From Tetrapyrgos nigripes (taxonomy: Eukaryota; Basidiomycota; Agaricomycetes; Agaricales; Campanellaceae): a stretch of DNA of 64,000 nucleotides. Positions 1 through 11,435 of the stretch are shown one piece after another. The notes under the pieces are model-generated. The model did not search any database, was not told where the DNA came from, and worked only from the letters and a program-made list of their open reading frames with translations. Location: positions 1-64,000 of the forward strand of contig JAACJM010000176.1 of assembly GCA_013368315.1 (NCBI GenBank), given 5' to 3'. The position numbers and the translations under genes were made by a program. Every line of letters begins with the position of its first letter. The stretch's first letter is position 1.

Positions 1-1170
1 AATTGCTCAGCGGAGAACGCGTCGGTGATTACCTTGCGCCAGCCATCCAATTTCCACGGATGAAAGACATCATAACGCGTCTAAAAATCGGAATCTTGGA
101 TGAGTAAGTGGGAAGATGGCGGTGGACAATTATGTATGAAGAAGTTATAGAGATGAGGGTGAGTAGACAAGATTGTGCGCTTCTGGCCTATTGATCAGAA
201 TCATTAGATTTAGATTGTGGAACTATTAATACATGCACTGCTGGAAGGGCACTGCAGAACACTTACGAGTGAACGTCGGCGTGGGTGATAAATGTGTATG
301 GTATCGACAAAACCGTCAAGATTGGCCAGACATCTCGGAGAGCAACTGAGGAGGTAGATCAGGAGGTGAGACGCTCGCCCAATCAAACTGCATCAATGAA
401 GGACGTGAAAGCAAGGTGGGAGCTTGCATCCGCCTCAAATTAGGCAGCACGGAAGAAGATAGGTTTCCTCCAGCCCAGGGTGACATGTGTATGCTGAACT
501 CCCTGATGGAGGACGTGGCTTCCAGATATTGATGCAAGGTGATCCGTCCCACCCTAGGGATGTGCATCAGCCCCAGCTTCAACACGCGAAAAGGTATGTG
601 TTGGGATCTGGACACAAAAATCAACATCATCTGAACGAAAGCCGATCATCCCAAGAACCTCCAGCTTCCTCAGCCTCAAAGACCTGAGCTTGCTGATATG
701 ATCGACAGTACGCCCTTCGCCAATAGAGCATGCATCGAGAGTCAGGGACTCCAGGTTCACGATTATCTCTGATACTCGCAAACAACTCGCAAACAACATC
801 TTGATGCGAGGCGCGCGCATGATGGACATCCGGCAGAGCGGTGATATTCTGCATCTTCCTGAAAATCTTCACGCTAAAAGCAGTGCAACAAGTCTTCGCT
901 GGCCCAGTCTTGGATGACATACTCCTCCATCTTGGAAGCGTAGTTGGCTAGCTTGCCGCCGTTAGTCAGTTTACAAAACGTATAGTAGCCCAGCTAGTCC
1001 GGATCTTTCGAAGTCTTGCCTCCAGAGACAATGCCCGACTTGATAACCTCCTTGATTCTGTCCGAAAAGAATAAGCAGACTTTCATCAACCGATACCAGA
1101 TCCTCTTGCAGTCCTCCAGTGCCAATTCTTTGTCAGGCTTGATATGAGAAAGCAGGTCCGAGTAGATTTC
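1..1170 (-). pseudogene. decayed F-box/LRR-like gene remnants
   Basis: Leftward reading frames here are short and broken but look like former coding sequence. Around 300-830 two overlapping frames give leucine-rich stretches (for example LESLTLDACS and KLRSLRLRKLEVLGM) of the kind seen in the C-terminal part of basidiomycete F-box proteins, separated by frameshifts. Around 890-1170 another frame reads about 90 residues (from SDLLSHIKPDKE to YASKMEEYVIQDWA) interrupted by one in-frame TAG. A possible last exon near 1-80 would run off the left edge. I do not recognise the 890-1170 segment by family, and it may belong to a different dead gene. No intact start-to-stop model can be made. Confidence 0.35.
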
Positions 1171-1429
1171 TGAAGCTACATAGGTGTTCCTGGTTCAATA
1201 CGTCCGCTGCTCTGTCCAGGGCTGCAAAAGGTAGACCAGTTCTCGGAGAAGGCTGATAAATGCCACGGGTCCCAAGCCTCAGGGCGGGTTCGGATATGTG
1301 AGCTCGAAGGGGCTTGTTGAAGACAAGGAAGAAGTCAAGAGTCACGCGCCAGTGAGACTCAGACATGGAAGCGAGCTTTCAACTCGCCCACAGCACGCCC
1401 ACAAATACCTCTTCATCCTTTACCAGTAC

Positions 1430-2245
1430 CATCACGACCTCCCTCGGCTCTTTTGCAGACTATCTTTCCACCGGAAGAACACAAGAAACCAATGCATTTT
1501 CCTTACCCCTCATATCGTCGCGTCGTTGCAAAGCAAGCTGAAGCTCGAGGAAGACCATATGGCGGACCTTTCAGCTCAGATAGACGACCTACTACAGCGA
1601 CTGGAGAGCCGAAAGCGTACTGTAGTTGTACTGCAGCCAAGATCCGGGATCTCATGTCACCTATCAGAGGCCTTTCACACACAGGAACTCTTGAACAGAT
1701 ATTCCTTCGTTATATCGAGTTGTGGGTGTCTGTGTTGGGGAGTGTAGGATGTAGGGGAAGAATTCTGATCAGATCCAGAAGTCTCAAGCTTCTTATGACA
1801 TTATTCCGCCTACAGTACTGCCTCCCCAAGTCTGTACTCACTGGAAGAATATCGTCCTCACTGCACCTCGCCTTTGGGTGCTTCTTCGAAGGAGAAAATT
1901 GATACGCACCTTTGGAGTGGCCTAGTACATGTCCCGGCATATGACTTTGCCAAAGCGCCTCCGACAGCTTGACTGAATGATCCAGAGGGACATGTCGTTC
2001 TTCAACTCCAAAAGCTTTCTCTTGCTGGGTCATCCCGATATTGAGGCTCAAGTGAAAGAAATTCTCCCAGCGAAATAGATCTAGTCATCGCCGAAATGGT
2101 GGAGTCCAGGTGGAAGGGGTCTTCAGGTGAGGTTGCCAAATTGACTGGAGGCTTCACTTTATGGGCGTACGAGAGGGACCTGCATCATTAAGCGGTGTCG
2201 AGACTGAAGAAATATAATGAGGAGGGAATGCCGCTTACTTTAGAC
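1430..2245 (+). pseudogene. decayed F-box gene (paralogue of 23.3 and 25.7 kb genes)
   Basis: Several short frames match, in order, parts of the intact F-box gene at 25656-27353. Near 1430-1490 there is a 'SLGSFADYLS' start region like SLGEFAAYLS. Near 1515-1560 there is 'IVASLQSKLKLEE'. Near 1640-1720 the F-box proper reads 'AKIRDLMSPIRGL...EQIFLRYIEL', against AKIRDLLSPIRRL...EEIFFHYIRL in the 23.3-kb copy. Near 2150-2230 there is a C-terminal 'GGFTLWAYERDLHH' followed by a stop and 'AVSRLKKYNEEGMPL'. The pieces lie in different frames and much of the LRR-like middle is missing or unreadable, so this is a relic rather than a gene. Confidence 0.6.
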
Positions 2246-2604
2246 CGTTGTTTTGATTTTTCCAGTAATCCACCTACCGCAGGATATTTTATTGCTTGCT
2301 CACATACCTGTACATGTATCACCTATTTGTAGTCCGAGGTAAGATAGTGTCCATTGCAAATCTACATCTACATTTCTTCAAGGAGTGAGACAGTAAAGTG
2401 ACCCTGGAATCGTAACGTTATTAGACCAGCTTCCCATACGGGACAAGTACTAGTCATTTGTATGTACACCATAGTCGGCGTCAAGCGAATAGGGAATAAG
2501 TAACAATAGCGAGTGGGTAGCGTATACAAAGCATAGTTGAAGTAGAAGAACCGAAAAACCGAAGAAAGGGTTGAGATGTGAAATACGTCAGCAAAAGAGA
2601 AGCA
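2246..2604. other. intergenic, nothing recognised
   Basis: Sequence between the F-box relic and the minisatellite. It lies downstream of the membrane-protein gene that ends at 2761. No coding or structural signal was seen. Confidence 0.5.
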
Positions 2605-2680
2605 AGGTAAGGCCAGGTAAGGTAGGAAGGTAAGGCCAGGTAAGGTAGGTAAGGTAAGGCAAGATCTGGCTGGGTAAGGT
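2605..2680. repeat. short minisatellite of GGTAAGG(CCA) units
   Basis: The motif GGTAAGG is repeated about eight times at irregular 5-15 base spacing, often as AGGTAAGGCCAGGTAAGG. It lies just beyond the stop codon of the leftward membrane-protein gene, in its presumed 3' untranslated region. On the minus strand it reads as CCTTACC units. Confidence 0.8.
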
Positions 2681-2760
2681 GAAATGGACGTAGGAAGTGA
2701 TGAAGGAACGTAATAATCCATTCAGCGTACCGCTGTCGATGGCCAGAGTCAACGACCGTT

Positions 2761-5628
2761 CTACTCCATAGGATTCGTCCGTCCAGCCTGCAAGTGAAAT
2801 CCATCACTGTTATGCACACCAAGCAGAGAAATCTAAGACTGACCTGATAATTTCCACCCCGATCCGGCCCTTCACCACATCCACATAACCACTCATGCCA
2901 CCACCTCACCTCGGGCTGGTACTCTTCTCTGCTATCACCACTTCTCGAAACAGAGGCATTGGGTGGCGATACGACCCTGGGAGGCGTATCTATCGCTGGA
3001 TCTCCGTCTGTTGGCGGCGGCGTCTTTGGTGGGGGTAACCCCAACGGTCTCGGTGTCGGTGGTGCTCTCTTACTAAACGTCGTTTGACGCGCCAAAAGAG
3101 TCGGTCTTTCAGGTTGAGGAGATTGGATGATAGGAGGTCCATTAGCCATACCCTCTGGCTCTTCATTTGTTGCATCCATAACTGCGGAGGGAGCTTGGTG
3201 AGAATCTGCAAAGGGTGACAGGGCTTCGGAGTCTGAGGGAGGAGGATGGGGATGTAAAGGCGATGATGATGGATTGGCAAAGGGATCTTCGGAATGGGAG
3301 CGTCCTTCTGGTGGCCGTCTTGAGCCTGAACCTGATCGTGAACCTGAGTCCACTGGTGAAAGCGAAGGCGAAGCACCAGGTGAAATACCAGGAGAGTTGG
3401 GAATACTGTCCAGAGGTAGATGATACGCAGATTCATCCGATGGAAGTGCTGTATGGTTACCCAAACCCTGTCGCGATTTTGATTGACTAGTACCTCCCCA
3501 TAACGAACTGACGTCGGGAATCAGTGAAGTCGGACGTGACGACGGCGGAGGTTTTGAGTAGCTCTGTGTAGACTCTCGGGCAGTTTTGCGTCTTTGGCGT
3601 TCTGCTAGTTCCCAACGACGAAGAGTCTGTGGTCGGTATTCTGTGTAAATAGCGAGCACCATAATGCCAAGACAACATGACTGACCTCTTCGACCCTACG
3701 CGTTTCTGCTTCCTCGTCATTTACTGGAGGATATGCACCATTCCCATTTGTTTCTGACATTGCTAAGGCCTCTGAATCTTCTGCGTCTGTACCTGTATGT
3801 TGTGGATCATATTGTCGAGCCTTCCCCTTTCGGGTAGACGAAGTGGGTGTCTCGAGGTGGTCGTCATCACTTTCCCAGATTCTGGGTTTGCCGAGATCGT
3901 AGTCTTCGGTCGGAGAGGGAGGTATAGGTGTAGATGGTTCTGGAATGACCGTATCAATCGAGGAGGGCATTGATGCCGCGGCGGTCGTCGTCGTAGTAAG
4001 TGGAGTTTACAGGTCTCTTATGTAATTTGTACTGACTATTTCTGGGTTGCGGCGTTCTGCCTGCCATGCATTGGCTTCCCGTCTTACTATAGTGTCCACG
4101 CGCAAGCAAAATATCAAAGGCAAGACAATGAAAATGGCACACAAAATCCAGTCAAAACTTCCCTTCCTGTCGCTGAGGCAAATGGTTTATCCACTGTAGA
4201 CTATCCACATCGGACAACTCAATCTCGTCTCGTAACTGGTCGGGAGTGTCTCTACGTTTCCCGGCAGAAGAACCTTGTCCAGACCTACGAAGCATAGGTG
4301 TACGAGGATCGTCTCTCGACGAAGCGTTACTATGGGTCTCGCTCCCAGTAGATAACATCATGGATTTTCGTGCCGTCTCTTTCAGTTGATTCAAATGTTG
4401 ATGGAAGGTGCTCTAACGCAATGGAATGAAACGGTGTATGGTTAGCGTGCATGTCAATACAGCGTCTTGTGGCAAGTACTCACCTGCTCTTGCCAATATT
4501 GTAAACGTCTCTCATGCTCAGCGTCGCGTTGTTTTCGGTGGAACCAGAACAGACCCCACAGTGTCCCAGCGGCGGCTATTGAAACAGTCTAGTGAGTTTC
4601 CAGAATTCGTAACTGGCTGTTACTCACAGAATAAAATCCCAATGACTACTAGAACATAAACCCATGCCCCGGCTCTATGCGAGAGAGCTGCATCGTGCCC
4701 GCAGACACCGTTGCTCAAACAGTTCCATGTTTTGCACCTGATGGAGGACACGAGAGTTAGCAAAGGTTGCAATTTGGGAGTCGTCACTGACTCTTTATCG
4801 GCATCACAACTTTGTCCTTGTTCTCGCTCTTCCATGCATTTGAGCTGCTGAGAGTCGCAGTACAATCCAACGCGGCAGTTTCCTCTGTGGTGCCATACTT
4901 TTCAGCACATGTTAGCAACTGGACTAGATGAGGAAGGGTAATACCTCGACACAACATCTATAAACTCCCCGTTCCGAGAATACCCAGTATACGCGATGTT
5001 TTCAATGAGACAAGCTTCGCCAACAGTCACATTGGCCCACCTAGCAGGAAATAGCGTGCTGAGGATAACAACGAAAGGCAGAAAATGTACTATGACGACG
5101 TACATGCAAACGTTATTGAGGCAAACGGAACCGTTGACATTGAGCCCTCTATTCGTACGATCAGCCAATTCGCTGTAGTTCGGAGGGCCTTCGCATTGGT
5201 CTGTCGATACACAAAAAGATGTGCGTTAGTTAGACCTCAAACCCAGTTATGCCCATGAATTGAGGCAACCCACCATCCCTATTCAACTGACACGGACTTC
5301 CAACCGGTAAAACATCCATACACCAGTGCATCTCATCCGGACAAAACTGACCCCTCGGACACTTGTCTGGTACTCTCGCCTTTGAAATGTTCTGATAACC
5401 CAAAGGAAAATCATCCCTCCTACATCCTCGATGGGCACAAGTTTGATTATCAGCGCAATAGGTTATGGAGTTGCATTCGGACCAAAACTGGTAGGTGCCA
5501 ATTTGAAGACGGTTGAGAGATTGGGAACAGGATTCGCCAAAGTTTTTATCGCCTGCGAGGACAAGGATATGGGTTGAAAAAGGTAAGATAGTAGAAAGAG
5601 AAAGGAGGAGGAATGGAATGGACCTCAT
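2761..5628 (-). CDS. cysteine-rich single-pass membrane protein, uncharacterised
   Basis: Multi-exon leftward gene. Exon 1 (5628-5274) begins MRSIPFLLLSLS, a clear signal peptide, and continues with a cysteine-rich segment (FGESC, CADNQTC, CPRGQFC). Following exons keep the cysteine-rich pattern (DQCEGPP, NCRVGLYCDSQQLKC, CKTWNCLSNGVCG). A hydrophobic helix at about 4680-4560 (WVYVLVVIGILF, then an exon with TLWGLFWFHRKQRD) marks one transmembrane pass and a basic stop-transfer. The rest is a long Ser/Pro-rich cytosolic tail. It ends with CGCGEGPDRGGNYQ in the 2820-3620 exon and, after a clean intron, AGRTNPME and stop. The type I topology suggests a cell-surface or wall sensor, but no known domain is recognised. 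Exon joins around 3950-4150 are unclear: two frames stay open and no convincing intron was found. It could also be an endomembrane receptor. Confidence 0.7.
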
Positions 5629-5955
5629 GAGGGAAGGAAACGAGGAATTTGAGCGAAAAGTTTGAGAAATTACATTTTAGGGGTATGCGTAACGGCAGAC
5701 TCAATTAGGTAAATTAAGTAAAACTTGCTTTGACCTCAACTCCCTGACCACCACTTCTCAATAATTTCTCGCCAATTTCTGGCTAAATAAGCATGCTAAA
5801 ATCTCTCGCAGATACACGGTATCAGGAATAAAGCCGATTTAGCCTAATGGTACAATATAAAGTACAACTTCTTATGTAAAACCTGCATACAGCTTGTGTA
5901 CTACTTCGAGTAAACCTTGAAAGAAATATTACTGCTAAACGCAAGCCCACTTCTC
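5629..5955. other. intergenic, nothing recognised
   Basis: Holds the upstream region of the leftward membrane-protein gene and the downstream region of UstYa-like gene A. AT-rich, without a coding signal. Confidence 0.6.
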
Positions 5956-6816
5956 CTACTCATCTGATCCTCCACAAGCCATCTTCGCAGCCTCGTGAGA
6001 CTGGTCTGAAATATTATACAACGCATTGAAATCCCTGCACTCATGCTTCGTCCCATCCCCTCCAAAGCTCGCTGTGCCATTCGCAAAATAGATATGATGT
6101 TCGAGAGCCGGATCCGCAGTGCACGTCACCATCTCCCGCAGATAGATCAAACAGTGGTGAATATGGTAGTACGACCCGTACACGGCGTCGTTGTTGACCT
6201 TGGTCTTGGATGCGTTGCTGGCGACATTGTAGTGAACCTCGAGAACGCGACGGGCCGTGTCGAGGCAATGCATGGCGTGGAATCCGCTAATCGAATAGAG
6301 TACAGTGTTGTTCTCGATGTCCTGCGAGATAAATCCCTTATTTTTGGGGAAAAACGAATCCCACTGTAGAGACCGATGAACAGACGCGATAAATCGCTGA
6401 ACCAGCAAGACATACCTCGGTGTCAGCAGCTGATCCAGAGATGGCTGAATTATTGGAACTCTCAAAGGTCATAGAGACAGAGCCTGCCAAAAGAAATCGA
6501 GTCACCGTTCGTGAATGGAAAATATGATTCTGCTCGGAGACTAACCTTTCTTGTAATCACCAAACGTCGCTTCTTCGAGTGCAGCCATGCTACTGAGGTT
6601 GACGAGATCTTTTGAAGTTCATCAGAATGAGGAGGTTGTTACAGCAGGAAACTTACCCGACATTGGGCTGTCTGCAGGACCACAGACAGACTCCGCAAGG
6701 AAGTATCCATGAGCGAGCAAATTCTTTGGTTGAGTACTGGCCGACACCAAGACAGGGCACTGGACTAGAAGAGCGAAAAGAGACAAGAGAATGGTGTAAA
6801 GCTGCAACTTGATCAT
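5956..6816 (-). CDS. UstYa-like (DUF3328) oxidase, copy A
   Basis: Four exons. Exon 1 starts MIKLQLYTILLSLFALLVQ, a signal peptide or N-terminal anchor. Two small exons (MAALEEATFGDYKK; SVSMTFESSNNSA) follow. The last exon carries the family hallmarks: two HxxHC motifs, HAMHC (in GFHAMHCLDTARR) and HIHHC (in YHIHHCLIYLREMVTC), followed by a T-x-H-x-CRD end motif (TKHECRDFNAL). The length of about 235 residues fits. UstYa-family proteins are membrane-anchored copper-type oxidases that modify ribosomal peptides in ascomycetes; the substrate here is unknown. All introns have GT-AG ends. The last exon is nearly identical to copies B and C. Unlike them, this copy has no seven-TM gene downstream of it. 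Confidence 0.85.
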
Positions 6817-6865
6817 TGTCTGGTGTGATTTCTTGGAACTGCAGGTGATGGCTTTACAGGTGTGG

Positions 6866-6874
6866 CCTTTTATG
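6866..6874 (-). promoter_or_regulatory. TATA-like CATAAAAGG of UstYa copy A
   Basis: CATAAAAGG on the minus strand, 50-58 bases upstream of the ATG. The same 9-mer precedes copies B and C, which supports a conserved core promoter. Confidence 0.6.
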
Positions 6875-9616
6875 TGTCTCTACGGATATCTCTTCTCTTT
6901 TTTTGACTGGGAAGAAAAGCACCAATGTAGATCTCTTTGCGGTAGTTGCTGCTCGAGACCTTGCGCTTGAGACTGAATAAAGCTGTATTTCAGGTCCCGG
7001 CGTCTTAGTGTTGAAAGTAGTGCAAAATTTATCGGTTTTGCTCAGAAAGAGCCGACTAGAACCACCTGTCTTTGAGGTTATATGAAATATAAATCTATCC
7101 GAAGCCTCAGAAAAAGAAAACACACATATCGGAGGAGTTTGTCCCTCAGGCTTCAAGCGCCCGTCCTGCCCAGTTTCCCGACGAACTCGGAAAGACTATT
7201 GACTTCTGAGCAGGCTTCTCATCCTGTTGCGACATATGCAATTATGTACATATCAGGTGTATAGCGATATGCAACGTACCCGCGAAGTGAGCTGGTATCT
7301 GCGATGAGAACACTGCACGCCGAAAAGACAGAAATATCCGCTCGACGGATAGATCACATCACTACTACTGATATAAGATATATCTGTAAAAAAGTGTGTT
7401 TCTGTATGCCTTTCTGCCGAGCGGATATTTTTGTATTTTCGGCGTGCTGGGCGCTCTTCCCTGAGAACGCCTTATTTTCAAGTTAGTGTCCAATTAGTCC
7501 CTTGGCTCGTTGGGCAGACTAGATCTCAATGTTCATGATCTTTAGAGGAATAAGTACTTACTACTACGATGGCGAGATGCGGACCACGGGCATCAACTCG
7601 ATCGCTGCCTGAGCGGGAAGAAAAATCTATCGGAGGAGTGATCAGATCTTCAGAGGTCAAGACGGAAAGACGTACGTTTGCCGCTAGTCTCGTGTAACCA
7701 GACTAACGATACATACAAGTACTACACTTCGTGTTGTATATATGTACTTGGTCTGGTACTTTTCAATGGGCTGATCCGTGCCTTGCTTGATAGGTAGATA
7801 GATAGATTACACCACTCCGGACTACTAGCTACTGAGACTTTTACATCAACAAATGGCGCACGAACTTCGAAGTAGCTACTGTAACCGTGGAACCAATTCC
7901 CGATTCAGTGGGGCAGCCCGTTATTAGGTAAGTAAGATATATTCCCATGGGTGGTTTCCCGCCTTCTTGGCCTCGAAAACATCAAAAATTTCAGATTTTA
8001 TTTCATATTCCATTCGCAGTATGATACATCCTTCTGCATACCAAAAATCCCGAGGGAAAATGGAGCAGAACTCGCGGAAAGACCTGAAGTCCATTTCCGC
8101 GTCAACACAGCCACTTCCGCGTCGAGCTTTGGGCTGCAAATGTACCCATCGATAATTACAACTTCTACCCGTTCAATCCAAGTTCAATCACCGTAAAAAA
8201 TCAGATACAATTTTTCGTAATATCTTAGTACATAGAAGACAACAAAGCAATTTGGCGCAGAAATTTGAGTGCCTTTGCGATGCCGCCCTTATGCAATAAG
8301 GTGCTGGCACGGTTCGCCCAGTTGAGATTGCAACAAGACTAGCTAGTTTGCCGCCGCTACTTCATTCATCAAGGTTTGTTTACCTCTCCGAATCCAGATA
8401 GATTCCATACACATACCTCCATTTTTTCTGATATACCTTATTAGTTCTGACAACCAGACTGACGATATCCTACCGTGTGGGTAGGATGCTTATGCAGTCA
8501 CTGAGTCAGCTGGGCCTTGCTAGCTGCAAATGATCTAGAGGCGACGCACTGGCAAAAACGACGACTTGGAGGGGAACTGCGAAGCTCGGCAGAGCGTATC
8601 ACTAGTCTTAGAAAGATATATTGGAAAGAAAAAAGTATGCAAGTACGTACTGCTCTGCCTAATTGCCTATTATTGTCTTCTCACTATGCCCTCCGCCAGG
8701 CTTCAACTTTTATGGGATTCTGGCTCATCGCATCCCAGGACACTGTTCGGACATTCAGAATGTTCGTTCTTGAAATACTTCATCGCACCGCGGTGACCTT
8801 TGCTTCATCCAGTCTCTTCCGCTACCCAATACTGTACACATGTACGACCGAGATGGGCGTTGACAATGACAGTCTGTTTCGTTTACCAACCGTCCCAGGT
8901 GTCAGCGTTGCAAGACCACGCCAATGGGCCCAAGTTTCTATCTCCCAAAACAACGCTTTCTATTTACGTTGGCTTGCTTTCTGTTTAACCGGGCGCATTT
9001 TTGGACTGCACTTACCGTTTGATGCTAGCAGTGTATGAACGTCTTGTGGATGGGTTTTTCCGCTCTGAACGATGCCATGTCATTTCTTTGGTAGTCTCTC
9101 TGACTTGCATTGAAAAAATTAGGAGACCTCATTTTTGATAACAAGACATGAGACAGTTCACTGCTTGCTAGGACTTTGCAAAGCCCTGCAGGCTTGCTCA
9201 GCCCAAAGTCTTGGTTCTCTAAACACAATGCCAGACAGATACTGCTGATTCTATTGAAGCTACTAATAATAATGTGGTAGGTAAGTACAGTACAAGGTAC
9301 ACGATGAATACAAGGAAACCACAGGGGTACAGAAAGCAAAACACAGAGTAAACACTACAGACCAACCCAGTAAGAAAAAAAGCCAAATCGAGTTGGAGCA
9401 CTTTTATAGGAACAAATCCAAGAGAAAGACACCAAACGTTGCAGACGCAGTCTCCGGAAGGTTAGAACAGGTGGAATGTGCATATGCACAAGAGAAAAAC
9501 CGCAATCAACGGTGAAGAGATCCGGAAAAGAGAGTGGGATAACTTCTTTGGCAAAGGCAAGCTGGTGAATCGCTTGACAGGATTGACACCTTTCAAACAG
9601 CCAGAGGCACGTCCAC
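6875..9616. other. gene-poor stretch, degenerate duplicate of the 12.3-13.4 kb region
   Basis: No intact gene is seen; the longest frames (for example 8517-9038) have no domain, codon bias or paralogue to support them. The part at about 7200-7600 resembles about 13020-13260: shared landmarks are TATGTACATATC, AAGTGAGCTGGTATC versus AAGCGAGCTGATGGC, and GATCTTTAGAGG(A/G)ATAAGTACTTACTAC. The UstYa A/B duplication therefore once extended further upstream of the genes. A foldback element interrupts the homology at 7315-7447. Confidence 0.55.
7315..7447. mobile_element. 133-bp foldback / MITE-like element
   Basis: Terminal inverted repeats of 32 bases, 7315-7346 and 7416-7447, match at 29 of 32 positions (outer ends GCACGCCGAAAAGAC and its complement). 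The loop is about 69 bases of AT-rich non-coding sequence. TGAGAAC occurs on both sides (7305-7311 and 7462-7468), a possible target duplication, though 3 and 14 extra bases separate it from the arms. The related locus at about 13118 lacks the element. The superfamily is not identifiable. A simple RNA hairpin is the alternative. Confidence 0.65.
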
Positions 9617-11015
9617 TTAGACCTTCGTGTCGGAGCCTGACGTTAAACTTCCTCCAGGACGTTTGTTGTGATTCAACGACCCGACATGGGTGGTTGACTC
9701 GTGATTTGGACTGTTGAAAATCACGGAGGTGTACTTTTCAGCAGTGCGAGTTGTCCATCCGCTTCCAACCATCACGCGCAGAATGATAAGATCGGAGCTT
9801 ATGCACTGCCAGAAACTCTAGAGTGAGCGACGGCGGAGAGGAAGGTAGCAAACACTGGACTTACCATCCATTGCACCATGAGCTGAAGGAATACATTTGA
9901 AACGGGATTATTCTTATTGTACCTATCAACGATATCAGCAAGGTCTATTAAGATATGTGATCGTTGACGAGCAATACTTACAAGATGAGGAAAATGAAAC
10001 CAACAGTACCATACATCGTAGAACTCTCCAATAAGATCGTCCATGCCGATATGTAGTGATCCCGATACTCCGGTGAATTCCCAAGAGCTTTCGTCGTTTG
10101 ACGTTGTAGGTAGATCAAACGAAAGACGATGATGAGGGTAATAAGCACTTGCAAGGAAAGGCTCATTGAGAAGAAGGCTGTTCCAAATTTGATCGCATCT
10201 GCAGAATTGAAGGTGTGTCCTGGTTGAGCACTAGTGAAAAGGAGAAGGATGCCCATGACTGTAACGGTATCGTTCCATCAGCTCGGAGGCTTTGTACAGG
10301 CGAGGAAGACAGACTTACCAAAGGAGCCCAAGAATGCGACAACGGCCAAAGATACAATCCAATATACACCCCAAATAACGTAGAGTCGCCAAATCTAAAC
10401 CACAGAAGCATCAGATCATTTCATTCTGCCCAACCTGGTCGAACGCACCATGAGCATATCATTGAGCCAGATTGAAATGGTAGGGAAGATGTTATTGCCA
10501 ATTAGCACCATTGCAGACCTGAAGTTGTTCTGCGCAAATATGGCTGGTCCTCCTGCAAGCAATGAGCTCCATACAGTCCTTTTGACGATCAGTACTGGCA
10601 TAACCCACCTGGATCATTACGGTGAGTGATGTACCCGTCAACTACAAAGCATACGTTAGTGTAGAAACCATAATCGCTTTAAGTTAACGCACTGTTTGCT
10701 TGGATATTGGTGCCAACATATGTTGTGGATAAGCCGAAGATAATGGTCATATAAGCCATGAACAACCAGGATAAAGTGTTTGAGCCCCGTCTTTTATCAC
10801 CAAGCTTGACGAAAGAGAAGTACATGGCAGAACCATACACGGCGAAATGGATCCCTGTAAACGAAAGGAAGTCAGTCTATGAATGCTTGATGATGAAAAG
10901 CGATAGTACCCCAAGACATGGCCCCAAGGAAGCTGCCAAGGAGCAAAGTACGCTCAAAGTCGTAAGCTGACGGCGGTTCGCCCGCGTCAGGGAAAGTAAC
11001 ATTACCAGAAGACAT
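9617..11015 (-). CDS. seven-TM integral membrane protein, copy 1
   Basis: About seven exons, all with GT-AG introns (first intron 10909-10855). The protein starts MSSGNVTFPDAGEPPSAYDF, then has multiple hydrophobic helices: MYFSFVKL, WLFMAYMTIIFGLS, an IWLNDMLM/IWRLYVIWGVYWIV junction, LQVLITLIIVFRLIYLQR, LLESSTMYGTVGFIFLIL and SSDLIILRVM. The 'D-x-L-x-(I/V)WR-x-Y-V-(I/V)W' and '(L/V)-ES-x-x-(L/M)Y' signatures match the large seven-TM family of Agaricomycetes, which has no assigned function and is not a proven GPCR. Length is about 320 residues. The tail ends GGSLTSGSDTKV and differs from copy 2 because of an indel. It starts about 420 bases downstream of UstYa copy B, on the same strand. Confidence 0.8.
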
Positions 11016-11435
11016 CGTCAACCACTGAAGACGGTGTCAAGGTAGAGCACCAAGAAACGTTACCTTTGTCATTGCTCTAAAGTAGTACTTATACACAGAA
11101 CGGGAGTACTTGAGAAGGTGGTGATTAATTGACAGGTACAGTAACATGAGGCACGCCCGCGCGCGTGATCCCTCGTCGAGATGGGAATACGATGGGAATA
11201 GCATCTTATAGTATCCGTACACAGAATACATGATGGCCAGGATAGGAAGGGATGTCAAAGAACCTTAAAAACAAAAATAGGACACAATTTCGATGTTGAG
11301 AAAGCCGAATACCAGAACAAAGAACCAAGTACAGTTGTATGTGTACAAACTAAAAGCAAATCTTAACTATTTCAAAACCTTTTTCGATTGTAAAAAAAAA
11401 TCATACGAGACGAAGCAATGAGCCCTCTTCTCCTC
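11016..11435. other. spacer between UstYa copy B and seven-TM copy 1
   Basis: Contains the terminator side of UstYa B and the promoter of the seven-TM gene. A minus-strand TGTATAAGTAC at about 11085-11095 is a possible TATA box, 70-80 bases before the ATG. The spacer is conserved with 33267-33683. Confidence 0.5.

Noticed and set aside
8517..9038. 173-codon plus-strand frame
   Set aside because: No domain, no paralogue, overlaps other frames and lies in a degenerate duplicated region.
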